Below are positions 32,190-43,343 of a DNA stretch of 64,000 nucleotides, in pieces; position 1 is the stretch's first letter, and every line of letters starts with the position of its first letter. Under the pieces are notes generated by a model, which ran no database searches, was not told the origin of the DNA, and worked only from the letters and a program-made list of their open reading frames with translations. The position numbers and the translations under genes are program-made. The DNA is taken from contig CM029672.1 in the NCBI GenBank assembly GCA_017311315.1, forward strand, positions 12,886,626 through 12,950,625, written 5' to 3'. The stretch comes from Dendrocalamus latiflorus. Lineage: Eukaryota; Streptophyta; Magnoliopsida; Poales; Poaceae.

Positions 32190-33810
32190 GGGGGTCATCG
32201 CCTCCGAGGCCCGTATGTGGGCCATCGTTTTCCGCCACGCCGCGAGTTTGGTGCATGTCCGCGTGAAATGGCCCCCGTAGCCATGCACCTCGCACCATCT
32301 GCCGTATTCTAGGATTTCCTGCTCCGCACGCGGCTTCTCATCGCGGCTTCTCATCGCGGCTTCCTTCACGTCCCCCCCCGGCGCGTGGGGTTAAAGCGGT
32401 TTCTCGGGGAACGCCTTGCGCGGCGAGGATGCAGCGAGCCTTTTGGGGTCTTCGCCGGTTACGCCGGGGCTTGCGCCTGTCATTTGGCGGGTTTTGGTGC
32501 ACCCCGGCGTCGACGCGCTCATGAGTGTCACCCGCGGACGCTTGCTTGTGTTTTGTCCTCGGGTTGTCTCTTACGCTTCCCCTTTGCGACAACTCCTCCG
32601 CCTGACCGGCATCGGAGTTATCGCCGCTATGCCTTCGCACATCCTCCTCGGCCCGGGCGTACGCTTCCACTTTATCGAAGAGTTGTGCCACCGACTTGAG
32701 TGGCTTCCGCGCGTTATACCCACCGAGCGGTCCCGAGCGGAGACCTTGTACGGCTGCATTGATGACGGTTGCCTTATTAGCATCTCTGACTTGGCAGCAT
32801 ACCTTGGCGAAGCGTTTGAAGTAACTCCGGAGCCCCTCCTCAGGTTTTTGCTTCACTGCGAAGAGCTGGTCCGCCTCGACACGCTTGACGTAGTTTCCCT
32901 GAAAGTTGTTATAGAGTCAATCGCGGATCTGCTTCCACGCGTAGATGGACTGCAGCTCGACGGTGAAGAACCACGAGAGCGCCACCCTTTGTAACGCGAG
33001 GGGGAGTCCTTTTGCCTTCGTGGTATCGTCTCCGCCAGCGGCTTCGATAGCGGTCTCATACACGCGCACAAATTCTCGCGGGTCGGTGTCACCCTTGTAC
33101 ACCTCGATGACGCTCGGGAACTTGAAGTCCTCAGGCCAGGCCGCCTGCTGCAGGCCCGCGGAGAGCGGGGACTCCGGGTCTACACGCCGTAGTGGGACGC
33201 GATTGGACGTAAGAGCGTCGCGGCTGCCCGCCTTCTCCGGAGTGGGCTCAGACGCAACCACCAGCGGGGCGTGCTGGCCCCGAGCCTCTTGTATGTCCCG
33301 CACGGCCCCGCGGAGGTCTGACAGCTCCCGCTGGAACGCGTTGAGGGCCACCAGCAGGGCGGTCTCCACCGTGGACGTGGTTGGGGCCGTTGGTACGCTC
33401 GGCGGCGCGACCGGGACAGCGGCGACCACGGCTTGCGTGCCCAGGCTGCCCGCAGCGCTGTCATGGAGGACCCTGGAGCCGGTGGCGAAGCCTGCGTGGT
33501 CGCCGGGACCGCTCACCGCTCCTACGCCGGGTGGGAAAGTGGACGCGCCTGCGTTGCCACTGCCGGGGTTGGTCGTCGGGGCAGCGGCGGTGGGGCCGGG
33601 CGTTGTGTCGCTAGTGGCGGGATTGTTCGTTGCGGCAGTGGCGGGGTTGGGCGTCACGTCGTGAACGCCGGTGCTCACAGTCGTCACACCTGCACCGCCA
33701 CCCGTACCTGCAGCTGCTAAAGCCGAAGCCCTGGTATTGACGCGAGATTTAACCGCTTCCGCCTTCTTCTTCTTGTTCGCCACCGATGGTGAAGCTTTAT
33801 TTGGTGACAT
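32190..33810 (-). pseudogene. Gag polyprotein with zinc knuckle
   Basis: The first true ATG is at 33808-33810 (MSPNKASPSVANKKKK). Low-complexity Ala/Gly/Pro/Thr sequence follows, then the gag core (FKFPSVIEVYKGDTDPREFV, AKGLPLALQRVALSWF). A TGA at 32917-32919 interrupts the frame, which then continues in register with KQKPEEGLRSYFKRFAKV and a basic RRKPRRNRRR patch. After a frameshift by the CTTCTCATCGCGG duplication at ~32335-32365, a knuckle-like CEVHGYGGHFTRTC appears. Gag would form the virus-like particle. Confidence 0.85.
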
Positions 33811-33842
33811 CCTCCTTCGGATTTGGATGCTTGCTCTTGTCC

Positions 33843-33860
33843 TCCCCACGGACGGCGCCA
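33843..33860 (-). promoter_or_regulatory. Primer-binding site of the Tat-type element
   Basis: On the minus strand TGGCGCCGTCCGTGGGGA starts two bases after the 5' LTR end. TGGCGCC is the start of primer sites in several plant gypsy elements, where a tRNA-Asp primer has been proposed. The match beyond the first bases was not checked against a tRNA. Its position fixes the element's orientation as minus. Confidence 0.6.
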
Positions 33861-33862
33861 AC

Positions 33863-34106
33863 TGTTGTGGTTACAGACCAAACAGAGAGAGAGTATGGTA
33901 GTGGAGAGTTAGGTGAGTAATGGCTTCGCCCCTCCCTCATGGCTGATATTGTACTCATATACCCTCTTGGGGGGTGCTTTTACAATAGTACCCTTACATT
34001 TGAGTATCCCCCTTGGGAGTACTTATGTCATTATACATGTCCTATTTTGGGCCTTACATCCCTCTAACAGGCCTACTGGGCTTAGGTGGGGGCCACCCGT
34101 ACAACA
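33863..34106 (-). repeat. 5' LTR of the Tat-type element
   Basis: It is 244 bp, TGTTGTGGTTACAG ... CACCCGTACAACA on the plus strand. Compared with 22520-22765 it has a 4-bp GA-repeat contraction, one extra G and about four substitutions. Confidence 0.93.
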
Positions 34107-34534
34107 ATGCTCTTATATGGCAATATATGTTTAAGCATAAGGTAAGTAGAGTTCCATCTAATAGGCATGTCTAAGCCAAATTTTGTAGGACGAACATTTA
34201 TTGCTATGCAAAAGCTCATATATACAGCTATTGTTGGTTAGAACAATTAATATATGAAATTTCATCCCTAAAAGAATCAATACAAGCATTTAATCTTTTT
34301 AAATCAGATTTAACAATAAGATTAATAATATGATAAGCACAACATTGATGCAGTAAGAAAGAGTATGCATAAGTATTAAACAAAGGAGTAAGAATTTTTA
34401 TAGCCTTAGTGTTTGCAGCTGCATTATCTAAAGTTATAGAAAAATATTATCCGTGAGGCCAAAATCTTCTGCAACTTTAATAATACATTCTACAATATTT
34501 TCAGTAGTATGTGAAATATTAATTAATTTAAATC

Positions 34535-34789
34535 CTATAATTGTTTTCCCACTGCCCAGTCATCATCAACATAATGAGCAACAACACTAATATAATCCTC
34601 TCTAGCCCTACCACTCAATATGTCTGATGTCAAAATAATAGAGAATGTACAGGTATGAAATATTTCTTTCAATTTTTTACGACAATTGTTATAATATTTA
34701 ATTAAATCTCTAGTTGTGGTTTGCCTAGATATAACACTAAATCGAGGGTTATGAGCAATCCTAATATATTTTTGAAAAGCATTAGACAC
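34535..34789 (-). pseudogene. hAT copy 2 transposase, middle segment
   Basis: The reading includes YIRIAHNPRFSVISRQTTTR and LTSDILSGRAREDYISVVAH, which match the conserved start of the hAT catalytic domain (T-S-D-x-W-S). Isoleucine stands where tryptophan is usual. Stops on both sides separate it from neighbouring pieces. Confidence 0.8.
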
Positions 34790-34876
34790 ACCAAAATTTA
34801 AAGATAAATCTTGAGAAACAATTAATCTACAAAAAGATTCCCGAGCTACCTCTGGGTTGTGCTCCCAAGTACGTAC

Positions 34877-35263
34877 CTAGCCGTTGGGGTTATATTGCAG
34901 CTGCGTTTGGCACATTTGTATTTCTTGCCTTCTTTTGCAGCTTGCAGCATACCGTTGCAGATGACCCATCCCACCTGAAGATTTTACAGACAATTCATTA
35001 CCACAAATTTTACAAACAGCATATCTCACCGAATTCCCATCATCGTCAGTCTTGAACTTCTTATCGAAATCGTTCCAGACTCCTGATGTAGTAGCTCTAG
35101 TTCTTTTTGCACCCATACTATAGGTTATTGATGCACTCGTTGAGCCAGCAGAAAATGGATCGTTTGGACCATGCGCTGTCGGGGCCGTCGCTTCTTCTGC
35201 CTCTCCAGTTTGTTGTAGATGTGGACTTTCCGCGGATGGATATGCTTCTTGAAAGGATTGCAT
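34877..35263 (-). pseudogene. hAT copy 2 transposase, N-terminus with BED finger
   Basis: This 128-residue open stretch starts near the likely N-terminus. It includes SGVWNDFDKKFKTDDDGN followed by RYAVCKICGNELSVKSSGG and HLQRYAASC, a BED-type zinc finger (C-x2-C ... H-x4-5-C). The frame closes right after SQTQLQ-like NPNG, where a stop occurs. Confidence 0.85.
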
Positions 35264-36279
35264 ATCATCCGCCGTGAGGCCGAATTCGGAGAGTTGAAAA
35301 TCGTAGCTCTACATTGAATCAACTGCAAATTGAAATAGTAAGGTACAATTAACTTGCTACTGAATCAACAAATAATAGCAAAAAAAATTAAAATAAGGTA
35401 GCACTATTACCTCAATACCTCTTCTACAGCTCTCAGAAAATTCTTTGAAGATTTTTGAATTTTTTGAATTTCACACGAATTTCTTACTAATTTTGCCAAA
35501 TTTGCGCATACACTGCCAGATTTTTCATAGCTAAACAGAGAGATGAGATTCAGGTTTGAGGTGTGGAGAATAGAGACTGGATGCCCCCCTATTTATAGAA
35601 AAAAATCCATATTTTTTTTTGAAAATTTTACTATTTTTTAGATTTTTTTTACACTCCAACGGTAAAAAAGACAAGAAAACAGCTATTTTTGACAGGCCAG
35701 GTCGTGCCGTGCTGATGACACGGCTCGTTTACACCCGTTGCCAACCGTGCCGGGCCATGCCAGATCGGCACAGCCTACGAGCTAAATGGGTCGTGTCTGC
35801 TTAGGCTAGACCAACAGTAGCGGGCCACGAGCCAGAATGATAAGGCCCGGCCCATTAACCACTTCTAGCTTGAACCGATGTTTTGTAACTAAAGTTGACC
35901 GTATAATACGTGACGATTGGACTAGTAGAAGGCAGAGGATACGAATTCATCAACGCTAGCTCATCTCAAAAGGCCGAAGCTTGCTCCATAGATCCTCCAT
36001 GCGAATCTGAGCTACAAGGAGCAAAAGCATAATCTTTGGACCAGCAAAGCCATCATTTTCCTCAAATCACATGATAAAGATGGACGCGCGACAAGTTGCC
36101 ATATCAGAAAGTAAAAGAAAGAAGAAAAAAAAAGAAGAAAAGACAGTCTCCATAACTTTGCTGCATGCTTTACTCACTTGAGAGTACTGCTCGTCGCTAT
36201 CTAGAGCTGCAGGTTCGGTAGTGTTAAACCTTTCAAGTAAACTAGCAGCGGATGCACGACGCTCGTGGCACTAGCTATT

Positions 36280-36523
36280 GGGTCTGTTCTTTTTTACTGT
36301 GGCTTATAGCTTTTGGCTAAAATTTTTTAAATTTTAGCTGTTTACGGTACAGATAACGGAGAGATCGATACTCACTTACGATTTTAACTGGTACAGATGT
36401 TGGGCTTTTAACGTGTACTACGTTTAACTTATAGACCCCGTCTTGAGAAAATACTCCATTTAAAAATTAGGTACTGTAGCGGCTGCGAGAAGCCGGGCGG
36501 CTTCTCACCAACCGAACAGGCCC
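36280..36523 (+). mobile_element. MITE of the GGGCCTGTTCTTT family
   Basis: The ends are GGGTCTGTTCTTT and GAACAGGCCC, length 244 bp, with ATT on both sides (36277-36279 and 36524-36526) as a 3-bp duplication. The interior matches the family: GCTGTTTACGGTACAGAT, GAGAGATCGATACTC, CTGGTACAGATGTTGGGC and CTTGAGAAAATACTCC. The 3-bp duplication and terminal sequence fit the PIF/Harbinger (Tourist) group. The flank 35876-36279 holds no gene. Confidence 0.85.
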
Positions 36524-36569
36524 ATTGTGTGGATCAAAATAAAAGAGCTGATAATTCGTGGGAATGCTT

Positions 36570-36940
36570 TTTTTTTTTGAAAAAAAACATCAAGGACATA
36601 TAGGTGATTTAAAAAAAGCGAAGATTTTTCTGAAAAAATCAAGAATATAATTCCGGAAAAACCGCTGGGTTTTATCACGTAAAAGAAGGGTCTCTCTAGA
36701 AAAACTAAGGACCCGTATATAATTTCGAGAAAATCACAGGGCTTTATCATGTAAAAAGAGGGTCTCCCTAAAAAACTGAGGACTATATGTAATTTTGGAA
36801 AAGCAGAGGGGTCTTCTGAGGAAAAGCTGATGTGGTACGGGTCTTTCTATAAAAACCAAGGATCTGTATGTGATTTTAGAAAAACTAAAGAGCTTTTCTG
36901 CAAATTTGATAACGTGGAGGGCCTCCTGGGGAAGAATACC
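36570..36940 (+). repeat. Degenerate ~73-bp tandem repeat
   Basis: Units begin GGGTTTTATCACG (36667) and GGGCTTTATCATG (36739). Each continues with AGGGTCTC-CTA and a GGAC-C-TATATGTAATTT block. About four to five diverged copies are present. The rest of 36940-38283 is AT-rich with no supportable gene; 37140-37320 and 58740-58990 share a GCTATTT-AA-AATCTACTTTAAAAA-like block suggestive of a dispersed MITE. Confidence 0.6.
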
Positions 36941-38279
36941 CCGGGGTGTAATATAAGGACTATGGTTTCTACTTGGGCAATGACTCTCTTACAATTTGAC
37001 TCTACTGGAATACTGCTTCGCATCCTAAAAAAACATAGGGCCAATGGTTGATTGTCATAAGGTCAAAATTTCCCAATCAAAAATGTGAAGCACCAAGCTC
37101 CATTAACATTAGCACTATTATTTTAGATTGTTACCGATGACTTTTGGCTGTAGTTAGTGACTTTTGTTTATATTTTTTTAGACGGCAACGAACGGTGAAG
37201 ATATCGACATAAATGTACACACGATTTTAAGTTTGAAAAGCTATTTAAAGAATCTACTTTAAAAATTATCTTATTTATTTTGATTTTTGAATAAACCAAA
37301 TGTCTGAAAGAAGAGGAGCTGCGTCTCAGTGCTCCCTAGAGCAAGAGGTAACTTGCAAGCAATTCAGTGTAGCAGTAGACTAGGAGTAGGAGGGTGTGCT
37401 ACACATCACACATTTGCTCCTTCGCTGCTTTTTCACTTTCCCTTTCTGTATTAGGGAAACAAAAGTACGTGTACTCCTAGTTTGGTTTAAGGATTGCAAG
37501 TCAGCTCAGCTTTTAGTTATACGTATCCGGTCTTGAACAAGAAAAATGTCAAATATGTTATTTTTTAAAATTTGATAAACACAAAAGGTCAACTTGTTGA
37601 ACAAAAGTTTAGCCATGCATCCAAATTAGTAGAAGAATAGTAGTTCGATCATATTACTCTCCATATATACTCCATTGAGCAAAAACTACCGTCGATAAAA
37701 ACCGGTGATTACAGCCCGCCAATTTTCGAATCCTTGGTTATAAGACCCACATGTCAGGCAGTATTCACAGCATTTTTTCTAAGATCGTCTCACACATCAT
37801 GATATCAACACCTAATTTCTCTAAAAAGACCACCAAACTGATCAAAGTCATATTAAGGTAGTGCTCATTTAAACATATAGGACTAGCTTCTATTTTTTTA
37901 ACTATAGCAGCTGAAAATGTATTATAACTAATATTAGCTTTTAAGTATAAGTAAATTTAAAAAATAAAAAATTATGTCATCACAGTTAATGCAACGGAAT
38001 ATATGGGAAAAGAAAAAACAAAAAGCCTAAAGTATTAAAAAATTAAAAAACGAAATTAAAAGGCTAAAAGAATTAGAAGTAAACAAAAGCCTTCTCGGTT
38101 GCATCATTCATTCTAGGTCAATGGACAACCGAGCCCGAGATGAACAGTTGCGCAATTTGAGGTGCCTCGTTCTAGAACACAACGAGTGCTAAATCTAGTG
38201 CCACGAGGTCACTCCGATGACAAGGAAACTGGTACGAAGCATCCGGCCACACGCTACCGATAAGGCGAAAGGGACAAGT

Positions 38280-38283
<4 letters not shown>

Positions 38284-38310
<27 letters not shown>
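38284..38310. repeat. (CT)n microsatellite
   Basis: About 13 CT dinucleotides in a row, uninterrupted. Confidence 0.95.
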
Positions 38311-38451
38311 GACTGGCTGAAAATTCTTGATGTGAGATTGTAAGACGCCATGGATGGAGCTAGCTTTCTACCTGGCTATCATGTCATTGACAGACTAGCT
38401 AGCTCGTTGGCTTGCTTGATACTTCATCCTATTCACAGAAATAAATAAGGT

Positions 38452-38672
38452 TCCGCTCATTTGAGTTTATAACTAAAATTTTATTGTAGTTAATTAAAAT
38501 TACACTATAATTTAAAGTGGTTTATTTGGTATAGCCCATCACGGACAATACAAACGAATACGGAAAAAACTGGCAAAAAAACTCAAAAAAACCAAAAATC
38601 TAGAAAAAATATGAAATTTAGAAATAGTAAAAAATAAGTCAGAAACTTAAGCAGAAATAAGCTTGGCCAGTT
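38452..38672. mobile_element. MITE-like unit, left member of an inverted pair
   Basis: It starts GTTCCGCTCATTTGAG and contains AAAATTACACTATAATTTAA, TTATTTGG and CATCACGGACAATAC, ending GCAGAAATAAGC. It matches the reverse complement of 39165-39420. Both ends resemble CCCGCTCATTTCGGC, so each member may be a complete small TIR element. Confidence 0.55.
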
Positions 38673-39164
38673 GTTTTAAAACACATGTAGTTAAATTTTA
38701 GAAACTTTGACTATTAATACATTTTAAATATTTAGATTATATACATAAAAATCATATACGTAGATTCGTCTCGGAAAGTACTTTTATAATACTATAATTT
38801 TGTTGGATTTTACAAATATATTATAATAGTAATTAGTGATCAAATCATTTTTTATAGACCGTATTGATATTTCAAATGACTTGTTTTTGTTGTGCACCGG
38901 AGGATGATATTTTGATACGGCAAGCAATGGCGTGTGGTTCATTGAAACTGAAACCGTAGAATATTAAGCATGTGCATAGGTTCTCTCCGTAGACAGAATA
39001 GATGGCAAGTAAACATTTGCCTATGGATGCTCATCTTTTAAATTTTAATATGCATTACTAATTCTATAATATGTAATAATGATTTTTTGTAAAAGTATAC
39101 TGTGGTTAGGTTCTAGAAAAGAAAATCTGAGTAGGTATACTGTCTAGGATATGCATACTGCGCC

Positions 39165-39420
39165 CCGCTCATTTCGGCTTGAACTTCTAGCTTATTTTTC
39201 ACTATTCATAATTTTTGTTTTTTCTGAACTTTTAGTTTTTTTAAGCATTTTTGCCAATTCTTTTTTTCTGGTATCCATTTTGCGTTGTCCGTGATGAGCT
39301 AATATATTTTTTCTGTTTTTAAATTTAATTATGCCAAATAAGCCACCTTTAGCTATAGTGTAATTTTAGTCATCTACATTGTAATTTTAGCCATAAGCCA
39401 CTATTTTTCAGCCATAATAC
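39165..39420. mobile_element. MITE-like unit, right member of an inverted pair
   Basis: It starts CCCCGCTCATTTCGGCTTGA and contains TTGTCCGTGATGAG and AGTGTAATTTTAG, ending GCCATAAGCCAC. It faces the copy at 38452-38672 across ~490 bp. The spacers 38673-39164 and 39421-40600 carry only AT-rich sequence, including two similar blocks (38690-38890 and 39715-39920, with TAGATTTGTCTCG) from another dispersed repeat. Confidence 0.55.
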
Positions 39421-41004
39421 CATGCACATTATTATACAGTTGAAGTATCTAGGTAACTATCTGTACTAAAGCATCCACTAAATGAGGGCTCGTTTGAGCG
39501 AAACTTTCCATCATAATTTAGCTCTCACAGAATCCTATAGCTCAATTCATTGTTGTGAAAGCAATCCACATGTTCTATCTAAATATATTCGACTGGACTC
39601 ATACCCTCTTCTGTTAGTTCAAGTCATGCTAGCTGTTTAGCATCACTTTTTTCAGCGTGTCTATTTTATCTTATCAAATATTTCTCTAATTTACAAAAAA
39701 AACATGTCGTTTTGAAATACCTACAGTGAAACTTTTAAAACTTTAACTATAGATATCTTTTTAAATATTTATATTGGATATGTGAAAATTATATATGTAG
39801 ATTTGTCTCGAAAAATATTTTCATAATATTGTAATTTTATTGGGTTTTATAAATATATTACACTAAAAATTAGTGAACAAAGTTATATTTTAGAAACATG
39901 CCTATGTCCAAAACAACGTGTTTTTATGAACAAGAGGAGTACAAATAAAGAAGCAAACACTTGGAAAGTTTTTGCAAAGACATTCGATATTCTTCTTGAT
40001 TTTGCATAGGCAGTTCTAAACTACGTTTTTTTCTGAACGTGTTATGAAGTTTCTCCCCACATATAAATTGTCACCATAATAAATTAAAGAATACGTAAAT
40101 ATGGTGCTCACGACACGTAACTACGCATGTAATGAGCAATGGAAACTCAAAAATGGCCGTCATACCCATAACTCTCCACATGTAGACTTGGAAAATTTAT
40201 TTACCAAAAAGGAGTGGGTGGAAGTCTTCACAGCAGTGAAAACTGAAGCTAAAGCCAAGAAACAGAAACTTCACAGGAAAAAAACACAAAATGTCAAAAT
40301 CCACATTATTTTTCCTTCATCAGCACTTCTCTTCTTCTACTGGAGAAAATGGAGATGCTACTAGTCTGCCAGAATTATACATCTCCTCTTCTATAAGACC
40401 AGAATACACCACTAGTCTCTATCCTTTTGCTTCCACTTGATTTCTCCACTCCTCTTCTCTCCATTAAGAATCCCCCCTGTATAAGTATTTCTTCCGTGAG
40501 ATGTGTGTAGATTATTGCTCCATTTCTTGTGGGGTACGATGCGAGACAAGGCATTGAGGCGAGGCAAAGCAGCAAAAGTTGCGATCTTTATTGGTTGGAT
40601 TCCTCCCCCCATTCCCTTTGAGCTTCTTTGAGACCCACTTCCCTCTCTCTCTTGCCCCTTCCAACCCCTTCTGGTCCCTAGAAAAGGGCTTCTTTTAGTG
40701 CAAGATTCGATCTGCTGGTGTTTGCTGTTGTTGCCTTGCTGCGTAAAGATTTGCTCCTTTATTGTTCTGTTTCTTGGCCGGTTTAGCTTGGTGTTGTTCT
40801 TGGATTCACATGGTTGGTGTGGGCAGTTCTTGATCCAGACTCGGATTGAAGTGCCGATTTATTGTTCCAAGGTGAAGATTGCTGTTCCTGGAGCAATTCT
40901 TGGTCGCATTCTGGTGGCGGTGGCCGTTCTTGATCCGCCCCCTTGGGAGATTTGATTGATGTGGTGGGTTTTCCTGGAGCTCAGCTACCCAATTCGCCAT
41001 TTTG

Positions 41005-43343
41005 ATGAGGAGTTCCCACTGTGAGAACTACTGCGCTCCTCCCTTGTGCTACCTGCCGTGCCTCCCCAAGTCCAAAGACGATGCAAGCAGTGATGCCGTC
41101 GCTGCGTCTCCAAGCCCGGCCGGCGTCGCTGTTGTCGCCGAGGACAAGCCGCCTCAGGTCCAGAAGATTGAGACAGCGGTGGCCGGCGATGATGAGGAGG
41201 GTAGTAAGGAGGTGGTGGTGGCAGTGGCTCCCAAAAGTAGCCTGAAGAGGGCTAATTGTGTGGACAGCAAGAATGTGGTGAAAGGCAATGTGAAGTGGAT
41301 GGATTTGCTGGGGAAGGATCTCACTGAAGTTAAAGAATTTGAGCCAAGGTACATGTTGTGTTCTCTTGCCTTGTCTCTTTACTGCTGTATAGTTGAATTT
41401 GTGGGTGAATTTGGTATGATGTATAGTCAAATTGTTGAATGTTCATCATGTGATTTGTGTGTTCCTCAGTTTAGGTAGAGGTCAGTTCTGCTAGTGGAAA
41501 TGTGGAATGTCTCTGATCTCTAGAGGAATGTTCCTATTTTAGGTCGTCGGTACAAACATTTGCTTGTAAGTCATGGTCATTTGCAGTTGTGTTGACATTA
41601 GGAAAACACTATCTAATGGCAAATTCAATGGTTGTCTTGTGCCTCCTGTCCCTTGATAATGGTTGGCTTCTTTTGTTATTCCAATGTAGTGGGCAGTGGC
41701 TGTATGAGATGAGAATGGGGCAAGTCATTGAGTATTACTCTCTCCCTTCTTTTTTACTCGACGTTTTTTAATTTTCACGGTCTTCGTGATGCCACTTTGA
41801 CTGTAACTTTTTACAACTTTACACTAAGATATACTAATAAAATTGTAATATTATAAAAGTATTTTTTATAATTTTTGTATAGCCATACTAGATAGTTTTA
41901 AATCTATTGGTGGAAAGTTTGACTGCACGGATTCTAGGAAGTAAAAAAGAATGGAGGGATATACAATTCTACTATATTTTGACCTTGGTTGTGGTATGTA
42001 AGCATGGATGCGGCTGCAGTGAGCACAGTCCATCTGGTTACCATCTGATTAAGAAATTAGACGGCTGAGATCATACTCTGAAGAAGTAAAGATAGATTTG
42101 TGATTCATCGCAATAAGTTGTCATAAAACCCAATTTGTCGTGTTTGGATGACACTGGAGACTAAGCCATCTTCTTCCAATTGGATAGCTGCCCAAGAATC
42201 CTAACTGGGATATGTTTTTTTTCCTTCAATGCGTCCAAACTAACGGTTCTTCAATGCAGAAAGGAAATGTAATCAAACAGCTAATGTAACTTCGTTGTTG
42301 CTATCTAGATTTAAGTCAGTCCACTGAGGTCTTGTCACCTAGCACTGCACGGTGCTTGTAGGAGCTTGGTAATTCTTGCATACTTTGCTTTCAGTTGGTT
42401 GATTTTGAGCATGCATTGTACTCCGTATATATAAAATGTAAACCCGAAGCTTTCTGCGATATTTGAATTTTCGGACTGCAAAAATACCATTCACCAGTCT
42501 GAGTTAGATTTAGGTGCTATATAGACATCTTCGAAATATCGGTCGAGTCCATGCATCTGTGAAATGGCCTGAGTGTATGCTAATAATTAGTGCATCCAAC
42601 CAAGCTTGTTATTTTCAGAAATTTTCTTCTACAAAATTACACGTCTCACTGGAGTTGTCAGTGGTTCATATTGATTTTCAATCTGCAATCTTTGGTTTTG
42701 TCGTTTCCATGTAAGAAAAGGTTCTGCTGATTTTTCTTCAATTAATTTGCAGTGCACCATGTGGCCAGTTGAATACAACCTTGTGATAATCCTCTTCAAT
42801 CACCAATAGACAGCCTAGCTAAAAACCAAGAAAACTTCCAATCCAAATCAGCACATCTTTTCAAAAGAAATAAACTCACAACCAGGCAGTTGAGCACTTA
42901 AACCTTCATTTTCAGCAAGTCATCGGATTTGTTACGGATTGCTTCCAGCTTCTTTATAGCACCATATCATGAATGGATGCATTGAATGTTGATTACGTTG
43001 ACTGTACTCCCATCACTGCTTTTAAACTAGTAATTGTATGCTAGCACAAACATCATTTTCATTCTTCTTCTGTGATGGGAATACCACAGACATAATTGTG
43101 CATTCTTGTGCTACTTTCGATCCTCTTAGAAATGTGTTTGGTTTGAGCCTTTCCACACCAGGGTAGTGTACCTTTTTTTGCGAGTAGTGTACCTTGATTG
43201 CCTTGACTGCTCAACCTCCTATTATCAAAATCAAATCTAACATATATTTATTCTTGTTCCTAACTCTATCTTTTCTTCCATGCAGCGAATCTGGAGACTC
43301 GGACGATGAAGACAGCAATGCGTGCGCCTGTGTCATCCAATGA
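41005..43343 (+). CDS. Small acidic plant protein with C-terminal CaaX box (two exons)
   Basis: Exon 1 is 41005-41348 and exon 2 is 43286-43343, joined by a 1,937-bp intron with GTACATG donor and CATGCAG acceptor. The product is 133 residues. It opens MRSSHCENYCAPPLCYLPCL, is Cys-rich then Ala/Val/Asp-rich, has a conserved-looking block NVKWMDLLGKDLTEVKEFEP, an acidic SGDSDDEDSN tail, and ends CACVIQ. CVIQ fits a farnesyltransferase CaaX box, and the second upstream Cys could be palmitoylated, so membrane attachment is predicted. The N-terminal cysteines may also be acylated. I recall similar unnamed plant proteins with the WMDLLGKDL block but no established function. The ATG at 41005 was chosen because it is the first in this frame after the stop-containing leader. 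Confidence 0.8.
41738..41959. mobile_element. Stowaway MITE in the CaaX gene intron
   Basis: The ends are CTCTCTCCCTTCTTTTTTAC and its near inverse AGTAAAAAAGAATGGAGGGA, 222 bp apart. A TA dinucleotide flanks each side (41736-41737 and 41960-41961), the Stowaway target duplication. The interior is AT-rich with no coding capacity. Confidence 0.85.

Larger units (their letters stand above)
22520..34106 (-). mobile_element. Complete Tat-type Ty3/gypsy LTR retrotransposon, 11.6 kb
   Basis: Two ~245-bp LTRs (22520-22765 and 33863-34106) bound it. The 5-bp duplication ATGCT is perfect (22515-22519 and 34107-34111). Coding order on the minus strand is gag, protease, RT, RNase H, second RNase H (RVT_3 type), integrase. 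A second, archaeal-type RNase H between the first RNase H and integrase is diagnostic of the Tat lineage. Past integrase come two tandem-repeat arrays and an ORF block on the opposite strand. The LTRs differ by about four substitutions and two indels, so insertion is recent (well under about one million years at usual grass rates, a rough hand estimate). Nonsense codons make it non-autonomous now. Confidence 0.93.
21202..35867 (-). mobile_element. hAT element (copy 2), 3.07 kb, split by an LTR retrotransposon
   Basis: The termini are TATACCTGTCCAATGG at 21202 and, in reverse complement, TAGAAGTGGTTAATGG at 35867. The 8-bp duplication GCTTGAAC is perfect (21194-21201 and 35868-35875). GGCACGG/GGGCCGTG-type subterminal motifs lie at both ends. 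Transposase pieces are on the minus strand: BED finger 34877-35263, middle 34535-34789, dimerisation segment ~21850-21930. Removing the 11,587-bp LTR element and one 5-bp duplication leaves 3,074 bp, a normal autonomous hAT length. Several stops make it inactive. Confidence 0.88.

Noticed and set aside
32385..33720. Plus-strand ORFs opposite gag
   Set aside because: They mirror the gag coding sequence on the other strand, with no recognisable domain. The plus-strand block at 23.6-26.5 kb is different because no pol frame lies opposite it and a domain is recognisable.
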